NCBI RefSeq assembly: GCF_000158955.1
Contig: NZ_GG657757.1
Coordinates: forward strand, 7,239,122 to 7,303,121
Direction of reading: 5' to 3'
Source of the DNA: Streptomyces viridochromogenes DSM 40736
GTDB taxonomy: Bacteria; Actinomycetota; Actinomycetes; Streptomycetales; Streptomycetaceae
Length of the DNA stretch: 64,000 bases
In this document: piece after piece, positions 30,370 through 39,000 of the stretch
Numbering within the stretch: the stretch's first letter is position 1
How the letters are laid out: each line of letters starts with the position of its first letter
Notes under the pieces: generated by a model
Seen by the model: the letters and a program-made list of their open reading frames with translations, nothing else
The model's database searches: none
Told to the model about the DNA's origin: nothing
Position numbers and translations under genes: made by a program

Positions 30370-31785
30370 TCACAGGGTCGCCGTGGGAATCCGAATCCGG
30401 CCGGAGCGGGCCGCGGTGCCCAGCGCCGCGAAGTCCCGCTCGTTCTGATCGGCGTAGGCCTGGGCGAACGAGGTGAGCGCGCGGTCGAAGCGGTCGCTGC
30501 CGCCCAGGTAGGCCGCGATGGCGACGGGGTCGCCCGAGCGGGCGTGGGCCCGGGCCAGGCTCGCCCCGCACAGCCGCGCGAACAGCCGCAGCAGGCCGGG
30601 GCTCATGGTGTCCGGGCGCGCGATGCCCTTCCAGTCCCGCAACTGCCGTACGTAGAAGTCCCGCTCGTGCCCGTCGAGGCCCACGGCGTGCGTCCAGCCC
30701 AGCAGGATGTCGCTGGTGGTCTGGATCAGCCGCTGTCCCGCGACCACGCGGTGGCCCTGGTTGTCGTAGCGGTCGCCGCCGGTGTGGGCCGCGAGCACGG
30801 ACTCCTGTGCCTCCTTGGCCTGGAGCAGCAGGGGATCGTCGTCGTCCCGGCCGAGCAGGAGCACGATCCAGCAGCGGGTGCCGACGCTGCCGACCCCGAC
30901 CACCTTGCGGGCGATGTCCACCATGCGGTAGCGGCTCAGCAGGTGCCGGCGCTCGGAGGACAGGGACTGGGCGTACCCCTCCAGGACGGTGCGCAGCTCC
31001 TTCTCCTGCCCGTGCGGTGAGGAGTCGGTCACCAGGTCCCGCAGCGGAGTGATCAGCGGCGGGTCGGGTGCGATCCGCCGTCCCTCGGCCGTCGCCCGGG
31101 TGAGTTTCGCGAAGGCCTGGAGGCCGGTGCGGGTGCGGGCCTTCGCCGTCGCTTCGGCGGTACGGCGCCTCGCGTCCTTGGTCATCGACGCGGCCATCAG
31201 TTCCCGCAGCTGGTCGGCGTCGTCCTGCGCGTACCAGATGTCCAGGGTGCGCATGCCGGCGAACTCCCGCATCCGCTGCCGGTAGGCCCGCACGCACGCC
31301 TCCACCGTGCTGTTCTGCACCGCGGTCTCGAACCCGTCGGCCCGGCCCGCGATGGCGAAGCTGGCCGCCAGCCGCTTCACGTCCCACTCGAACGGCCCGG
31401 CCAGGGTCTCGTCGAAGTCGTTGATGTCGAAGACCAGATGGCGCTCCGGCGAGGCCAGCAGCCGGAAGTTCAGCAGATGGGCGTCCCCGCAGAGCTGCAC
31501 CCGCAGACCGGTGTCCGCGGCGGCCCCCAGGTCGGCGGCCATGATGGCCGCCGCGCCCCGGTAGAAGCGGAACGGGGACTCGAGCATCCGTGCGTAGCGG
31601 ATCGGTACCAGGTCCGCCACCCGGGTCGCCGACTGGCGCTCCACCACGTCGACCGGGTCGAACCGCTCCGGACCCGCCTCGAAGGAGCCGTGGGACGAAC
31701 GCGGGATGCGCCGCCGCGCGCTCCGGCCCCCGGCCGCCCGCTCGGCCGGCGACAGAAAGGCCTTCTCGGGGCTCGTTACGGTCAT
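30370..31785 (-). CDS. DUF2252 family protein
   Basis: A 471-residue protein of the DUF2252 family, which has a kinase-like (aminoglycoside-phosphotransferase/HipA-like) core by published fold predictions; no substrate is established. Diagnostic stretches are the PFRFYRGAA region (about 71-79), GDAHLLNFR (about 99-107) and VFDINDFDET (about 118-127), reminiscent of the catalytic and metal loops of kinase-like folds. It starts 3 bases after the stop codon of the potassium channel gene, so the two form an operon transcribed from the 32.4 kb region. It is likely a stress gene by context. Confidence 0.88.
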   Translation of the reverse strand: MTVTSPEKAFLSPAERAAGGRSARRRIPRSSHGSFEAGPERFDPVDVVERQSATRVADLVPIRYARMLESPFRFYRGAAAIMAADLGAAADTGLRVQLCGDAHLLNFRLLASPERHLVFDINDFDETLAGPFEWDVKRLAASFAIAGRADGFETAVQNSTVEACVRAYRQRMREFAGMRTLDIWYAQDDADQLRELMAASMTKDARRRTAEATAKARTRTGLQAFAKLTRATAEGRRIAPDPPLITPLRDLVTDSSPHGQEKELRTVLEGYAQSLSSERRHLLSRYRMVDIARKVVGVGSVGTRCWIVLLLGRDDDDPLLLQAKEAQESVLAAHTGGDRYDNQGHRVVAGQRLIQTTSDILLGWTHAVGLDGHERDFYVRQLRDWKGIARPDTMSPGLLRLFARLCGASLARAHARSGDPVAIAAYLGGSDRFDRALTSFAQAYADQNERDFAALGTAARSGRIRIPTATL

Positions 31786-31788
31786 GGC

Positions 31789-32367
31789 TCAGCCCTTCGG
31801 CGGCTCGCGTCCCTGTTTCCGCATCCCGGCCTCCACCGCGCTGACGAGAACGCGTGCGGCCACGCCCACCAGGAGCAGTCCGCCCAGCATCTGAAGCATC
31901 GTCACCATGCGTCCGGTCTGGGACCGGGCGACGATGTCGCCGTACCCGACGGTGGTGAACGTGGTGAGCGTGAAGTACAGGGAATCCGTCTTGGTCAGAG
32001 GCTCGCTGAAGGAGCCCGGGGTGGTCTGCTCCACCAGGAAGTACGTGCCCGCGAAGAGCAGCAGGAAGAGTGTCAGCGTCGTGGTCAGGGCCTCGACGGC
32101 CTTCAGTCGGGGGTAGGGCGAGGACATGATGGCCCGCACCTCCCGCCAGAAGACCACGAGGACCACCAGCAGGCCGAAGGCCAGCAGCGCCGAGGTGTGG
32201 ACCGTGCTGTGCCCGTCCAGGGGCAGCACGTAGTAGACGGTGACGAGCCCGGAGGCGATGAGGGCGGTACGGACGAGAGCGGCGAACTGCGCGCGTCGCC
32301 CGGGACGCCGCTCCCGGGCTCGCCGAGAACGGGCGGGCCCGGCCGGGGAAGCCGCTGGTCGGTCCAT
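31789..32367 (-). CDS. Potassium channel-like membrane protein
   Basis: 192 residues with four hydrophobic helices (about 28-48, 57-75, 93-112, 155-178) and a pore loop with the K+ selectivity filter TVGYGD at 139-144 before the last helix. The last two helices plus pore form a KcsA-like module; the first two are extra. There is no RCK or cyclic-nucleotide domain. The start codon is the ATG closest to the promoter region; GGGAG is 8 bases upstream. An operator-like repeat lies 63 bases upstream. It is probably involved in osmotic or membrane-potential adjustment, by inference. Confidence 0.88.
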   Translation of the reverse strand: MDRPAASPAGPARSRRARERRPGRRAQFAALVRTALIASGLVTVYYVLPLDGHSTVHTSALLAFGLLVVLVVFWREVRAIMSSPYPRLKAVEALTTTLTLFLLLFAGTYFLVEQTTPGSFSEPLTKTDSLYFTLTTFTTVGYGDIVARSQTGRMVTMLQMLGGLLLVGVAARVLVSAVEAGMRKQGREPPKG

Positions 32368-32429
32368 CTCGTGTCTCCCGGTCCTGTGGACTGGGCTCCC
32401 CACTCCATCGCGGCGGAGCCGGAGACGGA

Positions 32430-32446
32430 TCACCCACCGCGGGTGA
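32430..32446. promoter_or_regulatory. Operator-like inverted repeat, site 2 (TCACCC-N5-GGGTGA)
   Basis: Perfect 6-bp arms, extended to 7 by flanking A and T. It is 62 bases upstream of the potassium channel start and 99 bp from site 3. Confidence 0.55.
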
Positions 32447-32528
32447 TTCCGGTGATCGACTGCGCGCGAGCCTTTGACCAGGGAGGACCGGACTCGCTGC
32501 CGACCCGGTGGACCCCGCCGCCGGACGC

Positions 32529-32545
32529 TCACCCGCCCCGGGTGA
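32529..32545. promoter_or_regulatory. Operator-like inverted repeat, site 3 (TCACCC-N5-GGGTGA)
   Basis: Perfect 6-bp arms, extended to 8 with the shared C/G neighbours (CTCACCCG/CGGGTGAG). It ends 81 bases before the ATG of the SHOCT protein, the same distance as site 1 from its gene. Confidence 0.55.
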
Positions 32546-32625
32546 GGCGGCCGGGACCGGGCCGTGAGCACGCTGGGAGCGGCACGGCACGGCTGCCGGG
32601 CGTGGGTCAGGGACGGAGGAGTGAC

Positions 32626-33057
32626 ATGAGTGGGCAGACGTATCTCGCGTATGACTTTCCGCTGCTGAGCAGCTTCTGGGCGATCCTGTTCTTCTTCCTG
32701 TGGATCATGTGGATCGTGCTGCTGTTCCGCGTGGTTCTCGACATCTTCCGGGACGACTCCCTCAGCGGCTGGGGCAAGGCCGGCTGGCTGGTCTTCTGCA
32801 TCGTCCTCCCCTTCATCGGCGTCTTCGTCTACGTCGTCGCCCGCGGCAAGGACATGGGCCGCCGCGAGACGGCACAGGCCCGCGAGCAGCAGGAGGCCTT
32901 CGACAGCTACATCCGGGAGACCGCCAAGGGCGGCGGCAGCAGCGCGGACGAACTCGCCAGGCTGTCGGAGATCCGCGCCCGCGGCGACATCACGGACGAG
33001 GAGTTCCGCAGGGCGAAGGAGATGGTCCTGAGCGGTTCCGGCCGGTCGGAAACCTGA
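32626..33057 (+). CDS. PLDc_N/SHOCT-domain membrane protein
   Basis: 143 residues: two transmembrane helices (about 13-38 and 49-70) of the PLDc_N (cardiolipin-synthase N-terminal-like) type, a charged helical stretch rich in E, Q and R (about 78-105), then a SHOCT module near 107-137 (ELARLSEIRARGDITDEEF). SHOCT-tailed small membrane proteins are common in streptomycetes and of unknown function. There is a strong ribosome site, GGAGGAG, 6 bases before the ATG. It is divergent from the potassium channel, with two operator-like repeats in the 258-base gap. Confidence 0.88.
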   Translation: MSGQTYLAYDFPLLSSFWAILFFFLWIMWIVLLFRVVLDIFRDDSLSGWGKAGWLVFCIVLPFIGVFVYVVARGKDMGRRETAQAREQQEAFDSYIRETAKGGGSSADELARLSEIRARGDITDEEFRRAKEMVLSGSGRSET

Positions 33058-33093
33058 CCCCGACCTGTCCACCCGGCGAAACGAGGCAGCAGG

Positions 33094-33539
33094 ATGACCA
33101 CCACTCACCCGACGGGCGCGCACACGGCGAGGCGCGATGGGCCGTCGGCACGATGGCCCTCGGGGCCGTCATGCTCATGATCGCCGGGATCCTGGGCATC
33201 ATGCGCGGTATCGCGGGGATCGCGGAGGACGACGTGTTCGTCACCACCCCCAACTATGTCTTCCGGTACGACCTCACGGGCTGGGGCTGGATCCACCTGA
33301 TCCTGGGCGCGGTCGCCGTGGCCGTCAGCATCGGACTGTTCCAGGCGTCGACGTGGGCGCGTGTGGCCGGAGTGGGCATCGCCGGACTCGTCATCATCGC
33401 CAACTTCCTCTCCCTGCCGTCCTATCCGGTCTGGTCGCTGGTGATGATCGCGATCTCCGGGCTCATCATCTGGGCGCTGTGCACGGTCCGCAAGGACGAC
33501 GTCTGGCAGCCCTTCGAACAACCGCCGGGCAATCCGTGA
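33094..33539 (+). pseudogene. DUF7144-like four-helix membrane protein, apparent frameshift near the N-terminus
   Basis: The body (from about 33130) encodes about 135 residues with four hydrophobic helices and the WAVGTMALGAVMLMIAGIL opening of DUF7144-type proteins. The ATG at 33094, with a GGCAGCAGG upstream and a plausible MTTTHPTGAH start, is in a different frame; one missing base in the GCACACGGCGAGG stretch would join them. Otherwise translation must begin at ATG 33153, inside the first helix and without a good ribosome site. It follows the SHOCT gene by 36 bases, probably in one operon. Function unknown. Confidence 0.6.
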
Positions 33540-33601
33540 GACGCAGCCCGCTCGACGGTGCGAGGGCGGAGCCGTGGCCCGGATCAGAGGGGGAGAACGC
33601 A

Positions 33602-33631
33602 ACTCACACGGACAGGCTCACGGCTGTGAGT
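33602..33631. terminator. Possible weak hairpin between convergent genes
   Basis: ACTCACA-N16-TGTGAGT lies between the stop codons of the DUF7144-like and SpoIIE-type genes. The stem is short with a long loop; low-confidence terminator. Confidence 0.3.
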
Positions 33632-33640
33632 GTCGCGGCC

Positions 33641-35686
33641 TCAGGCGCGGGCGCGGACCAGCAGCAGCGCGACGTCGTCGTCGGGTTCCGGGCTGAGCGC
33701 GCTGAGCAGGATGTCGCTGGTGCGTTGCAGGCTGGGTCCCGCGTTCTGCAGGTGGCGGGTCAGCGTGGTGAGGCCGGTGTCGATCGGTTCCCCGCGGTTC
33801 TCGACCAGCCCGTCGGTGTACAGGGCGAGCAGCGAGCCCGGGGCGAGCTCCACCTCCACGGTGCCGAACTCCACGCCGCCCACCCCGAGCGGGACGCCGC
33901 CGGGCACGTCGACGAGCTCGGCGCTGCCGTCCGCCCCGGCGAGCACGGGCGGCAGGTGACCCGCGCTGGACAGCGCGCAGGTGCCGGCCCGCAGGTCGCA
34001 CACGGCGTACACGCAGGTGGCGATCGCGTCCCCGAGTGAACCGGCGATGTCGTCGAGGTGCCGCAGCAGCTCTGCGGGCGGCAGGTCCAGCCGGGCCAGG
34101 GCCCGCGTCGCCGTGCTCAGCTGCCCCATGATCGCCGCGGCCTGGACACCCTTGCCCATGACGTCGCCCACGACGAGCCCGGTGCGGCCCGGCCCCAGCG
34201 GCAGCACGTCGTACCAGTCGCCGCCGACCTCGCTGAGGGCCGGGCGGTAGCGGGCGGCGATGTCGAGCCCCTCCCGCTCGGCGGGCGTGGCCGGGAGCAG
34301 GCTGCGCTGCAGCGTCAGGGCCGTGCCGCGCTCCCGGCCGTAGAGGCGGGCGTTGTCGATGCAGATCGCGGCGCGCGCGGCGAGTTCCGAGGCGAGCACC
34401 CGGTCCCGGTCGTCGAAGGGGCGCTCGGTGATCGTGCGGTACAGCGTGAGCGTGCCGAGCACCTTGCCCCGGGCCATCAGCGGCAGCGCCAGGTAGGTGT
34501 GCGCGCCGGCCTCGCGCAGGGTCTGGGCGGCGCGCGCGTCCCGGGCGATGCGCCGCATCATCTTCGTGTCCACGCTTTCGACCAATACGGGGCGTCCGCT
34601 GCGGACGCACTGCGTGATGATCCGTGACGAGCCGTAGGTGGCGACCTCGCCGACCGGGTCGGCGGCGTGGATGGCGTCGGTGGGGTAGCCGGCCGCGACG
34701 GCCAGTGCCCTGAACTCGGCGGGCGCGCTGTCCGACACCGGCGCGATGGTGCCGTGCGCCACGACGGACTCCAGGACGTCCACCGCGGCCAGGTCCGCGA
34801 GATGCGACACCACCACGTCGGCCAGTTCTCGGGCGGTCTGCTGGAGGTCCAGCGTGGTGCCGATCCGCACCCCGGCGTCGGCGATCACCGACAGGTGCTG
34901 GCGGGCCTGCGCGACCTCGGCGGCGGCCTGCTGGCGCTCGGTGACGTCCAGCACGGCCATGGCGAGGCCCAGCACCCGGCCGTCGGTGTCCTCGATGCGG
35001 TGGTACGACTCCGAGTAGGCGCGGTCCTCCTCGTCCGCCGCCGTCCGGCCGATGGTCTGCTGGTCGAGCAGGGGTCTGCCGGTCTTGAGGACGTGCCGCA
35101 TCCGGTTCTCGATGGCCGCCACGTCCAGGTCCGGCAGCACCTCCGCGACCCGGCGTCCCAGCACGGCCTCCTCGGGCACGCCGTTCATCCGCTCCAGCGC
35201 GGGGTTGACCCCGACCCAGCGCAGGTCGTTGTCGAAGATGGCGATGCCGAGCGGCGTCTGGTTGACGAGGCTGTGCGAGAGGGCGAGGTCCCGCTCCACG
35301 TTCCGTACGGTCGTCGCGTCCGTGGCGAGGCCGAGCAGGTGGGGCTGGCCTTCGGGGTCCAGCAGCCGCATGGTGCGGAACTCCACGGCGCGCTCCGTGC
35401 CGTCCTTGTGCCGCAGCGGGAAGACCCCGGCCCAGCGGTCCCCCGATCTGACCTGCGCGAACAGCTCCCGGCCGCGGTCGCGGTTCTCCGGCGCGATCAG
35501 GAGCGTGTCGGCGCGCTGCCGCAGGGCCTCGGCCGCGGTGTAGCCGAGCAGCTGCTCGATCTCGGGGCTCCAGAGCGCGATGTGCCCGCTCGCGTCGAGG
35601 ACCACGGCGGCGACCTTCAGCAGGTCCAGGAGCCCGCCGGGCGCGGCCGTGACGGCATCGCGGTCCGAGGTCGCATACCCGTTCAT
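33641..35686 (-). CDS. PAS-PAS-GAF-PP2C (SpoIIE-type) serine phosphatase
   Basis: A 681-residue signalling protein. PAS 1 is at about residues 20-130, PAS 2 at 145-265, a GAF domain at 285-440 and a PPM/SpoIIE phosphatase at 465-680, with the metal motif VGGDWYD near 492 and GDVMGKG near 512. There is no RsbW-like kinase domain. Such proteins dephosphorylate anti-sigma-factor antagonists and so switch stress or development sigma factors; the PAS and GAF domains sense redox, light or small ligands. The ATG is chosen for GGAAGGAG 9 bases upstream. It stands alone with no partner anti-sigma genes nearby. Confidence 0.92.
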   Translation of the reverse strand: MNGYATSDRDAVTAAPGGLLDLLKVAAVVLDASGHIALWSPEIEQLLGYTAAEALRQRADTLLIAPENRDRGRELFAQVRSGDRWAGVFPLRHKDGTERAVEFRTMRLLDPEGQPHLLGLATDATTVRNVERDLALSHSLVNQTPLGIAIFDNDLRWVGVNPALERMNGVPEEAVLGRRVAEVLPDLDVAAIENRMRHVLKTGRPLLDQQTIGRTAADEEDRAYSESYHRIEDTDGRVLGLAMAVLDVTERQQAAAEVAQARQHLSVIADAGVRIGTTLDLQQTARELADVVVSHLADLAAVDVLESVVAHGTIAPVSDSAPAEFRALAVAAGYPTDAIHAADPVGEVATYGSSRIITQCVRSGRPVLVESVDTKMMRRIARDARAAQTLREAGAHTYLALPLMARGKVLGTLTLYRTITERPFDDRDRVLASELAARAAICIDNARLYGRERGTALTLQRSLLPATPAEREGLDIAARYRPALSEVGGDWYDVLPLGPGRTGLVVGDVMGKGVQAAAIMGQLSTATRALARLDLPPAELLRHLDDIAGSLGDAIATCVYAVCDLRAGTCALSSAGHLPPVLAGADGSAELVDVPGGVPLGVGGVEFGTVEVELAPGSLLALYTDGLVENRGEPIDTGLTTLTRHLQNAGPSLQRTSDILLSALSPEPDDDVALLLVRARA

Positions 35687-35909
35687 GCGAGCCGCTCCTT
35701 CCGGCGCGGCAAAAGGTACCGCCAAGATCCGTCATGCGGGCTTTCCGATGAGGTCACATTAAGTCGGAAGGGCGGCACTGTCGCGCCGAAGTGGCAAAAA
35801 ACCGAGGTGCGCGCACCTGGAGTCCGCCGGGGCATCGAGGACACGTCGACTCCCTTCACCGAGGGAGACGGCGCTAACCATCAGGACCGCACAAAGTCCG
35901 ACGCGGTCA

Positions 35910-35976
35910 TTGCTTCGATTGTGTTCGAGTTCTAGGGTGTGCCTGCTCAGCAGTTGCTCCGTCACCGTCAGTTGCT
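35910..35976 (+). promoter_or_regulatory. Probable beta-galactosidase promoter with downstream direct repeats
   Basis: The 394-base gap before the beta-galactosidase holds TTGCTT (35910), 17 bases, TAGGGT (35933), a good vegetative promoter. Just downstream CAGTTGCT occurs twice (35951 and 35969, 18 bp apart), where a repressor would block initiation. The leader would be about 136 bases. I see nothing else in the gap. Confidence 0.5.
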
Positions 35977-36080
35977 ACGCGTCCCAACAGAAACTCCCAC
36001 GCCGGGAGGGCAGTTGAGGACGTCAGCTGATGTGCCCTCAGTCCGTGCAGCACCCTGTCGAACCGAGGAAGGCCACGGTC

Positions 36081-39000
36081 ATGCCGCACCCGCACCCGTC
36101 TCCCACCGACCGGCCCGTCGTCAGCCGTCGCCGTCTGCTGGAGGGAGGAGCCGCAGTGCTCGGCGCGCTCGCCCTGTCAGCGTCGCCCGTCGCGGCGCAC
36201 GCGGCCGGCCGGCGCCCGGCGGCGGACGGGCCTCCGGAGTGGAACGACGGCCTGACCGTCCACCGGGTGGGCACCGAGCCGCCGCACACCACGCTCATGC
36301 CGTACGCCGACCTCCCGCAGGCACTGGCCGCCGACCGTACGCGCTCGCCGTACCGGATGAGCCTCGACGGCACGTGGAAGTTCGCCTACGCCGACCGGCC
36401 CGACGACCGGGACACGGACTTCTACCGCACCGACGTCGACGACTCCGGCTGGGACACCATCCCCGTGCCCTCGGCCTGGCAGCTGCACGGCTACGACTTC
36501 CCGATCTACGTCAACATCACCTATCCCTGGTGGGGCCCCAACGGCGGCGGCGAGGACGCGCAGCCGCCGGCCGCCCCGACCCGCTACAACCCCGTCGGCC
36601 AGTACCGCCGGACGTTCACCGTCCCCCGCGACTGGTCGGGCCGCCGCACCTTCCTGCACTTCGAGGGCGTCAAGTCCGCCCACTACGTGTGGATCAACGG
36701 CGAGTTGGCCGGCTACCACGAGGACTCCTACACCTCCGCCGAGTACGACATCACCCGCCACCTCAAGCCGGGCACCAACCAGATCGCCGTCGAAGTGTTC
36801 CGCTACTCCGACGCGGAGTGGCTGGAGGACCAGGACATGATCCGGCTGAGCGGCATCTTCCGCTCGGTCCACCTGTACTCCACGCCGGTCGTGCACCTGC
36901 GCGACTTCAGACTCGGCACCCCGCTCGGCGACGACTACACCTCCGCCGAGCTCGAGGTCACCGCGCACGTCCGCGACTACGGGGGAGAGGGCGCCGGCCG
37001 GTACACCGTCGAGACCCAGCTGTACGACGCGCGCGGCCACGCCGTCTGGGCGCGGCCCCTGAACGGGCCCGTCGACGTCCCCGACGGCGACGAGGCCACC
37101 GTCGAGACGACGAGAGCCGTCCCCGCACCGAAGCTCTGGTCGGCCGAGCACCCCTACCTCTACACCGCCGTACTGCGGCTGCGCGACCCGGCCGGCAAGG
37201 TGGTCGAGACCCTCTCGCACCGGGTCGGCCTGCGCGAGTTCGCGCTCAAGGACGGCCTGATGCGCATCAACGGCCGGCCGGTCTCCTTCCGCGGCACCAA
37301 CCGGCACGAGATGCACCCCGCCACCGGCTCGGCGCTCACCCGCGAGCAGATGGTCGAGGACATCGAGATCATCAAGCGGCTCAACATCAACAGCGTCCGC
37401 ACCTCGCACTACCCCAACAACCCGCTGTGGCTGGAACTCGCCGACGAGTACGGCCTGTACCTCGTGGGCGAGACCAACCTGGAGACCCACGGCATCCGCG
37501 ACAGGTACCCCGGCAGCGGTCACGCCGAGTGGACCGAGGCGTGCGTGGCCCGCGCCCAGAACATGGTCCACCGGGACAAGAACCACGCCTCGGTGGTCAT
37601 CTGGTCGCTCGGCAACGAGGCAGGCGGCGGCACCACCTTCAACGCCATGCACGACTGGATCCGCTCCTACGACCCCACCCGTGTCATCCAGTACGAGGGC
37701 GACGACCGCCCGGGCATCAGCGACATCCGCTCCGAGATGTACGACAGCCCCCAGCGGGTCGAGCAGCGCGCCAAGGACACCGGCGACACCCGCCCGTACG
37801 TGATGATCGAGTACTCCCACGGGATGGGGAACTCCAACGGCAACTTCAAGAAGTACTGGGACATCGTCCGCCGGTACGACGTCCTCCAGGGCGGCTGGAT
37901 CTGGGACTTCGTCGACCAGGCGCTGAGCTGGCCCACCCCGTCCCGCAAGCTGCTGACCGAGTCCGGACCGGGCGCCCTGCGCGGCGAGATCATCGCGCCG
38001 AGCGGCACCTTCGACCGCGCCAAGGGCGTCCTCGGCGGCACCGTCTTCCCCCGCGACACCCGCCTCGACCTCACCGGCTCGCTCACGCTGGAGGCCTGGG
38101 TCACCCCGGGCGTCACCGGTGGCCACCAGCCCCTCATCGCCAAGGGCGACACCCAGTACGCGCTCAAACAGAACGACAGGACACTGGAGTTCTTCATCCA
38201 CAGCGGGGGGCAGTGGGTCACCGCGAACTGGGCGCTGCCCGACGGCTGGACGGGCAAGGAGCACCACGTCGCCGGCGTCTTCGACGCGGACGCGGGCACG
38301 CTCACCCTGTACGTCGACGGCCAGGTGCGTGCCACCCGTACCACCACCCGGCGCCCCAGCGACACCACGGCGTCGTTGTCGCTCGCCACCGACGTCGACA
38401 ACCCGACCCGGGAGTTCAGCGGCACCATCCGGCGGGCCCGCGTCTACGCCCGCGCGCTGAGCGCCGCGGAGCTGGCCTCGGACGGCCGGGGCCCGAAGGA
38501 CGAGGGCGTGCGCTTCTGGTTCGACGCCGCCACCGCGGGCCACACCGAGAAGCGCCCGCGCGAGAAGACCTTCTACGCCTACGGCGGCGACTGGGGCGAC
38601 AACCCCAACGACGGGGCCTTCTCCGGCGACGGCATCATCACCGCCGACCGCGGCCACACGGGCAAGGCCGCCGAGGTCAAGCGGATCTACCAGGCGATCA
38701 ACGCGACCCGGGCCTCGGGCGGCCCCGGCGCCGTCAGGCTGACCAACGAGTACCTCTTCACCAACCTCCGTGAGTTCGACGGCCGTTGGTCCCTCGTCGC
38801 CGACGGCGAGGTCGTCCAGCGCGGCCGGCTGACCCGGGAGCAGCTCGACGTCGACCCGCTGACCGGCAAGGACGTCGAGGTGCCGGTGCGGCTGCCGGCG
38901 CGGCCCGCACCGGGCACCGAGTACTTCCTGGAGCTCTCCTTCACCACCAAGGAGCCCACCAAGTGGGCGAAGGCCGGATTCGAGGTGGCCAAGCAGCAAC

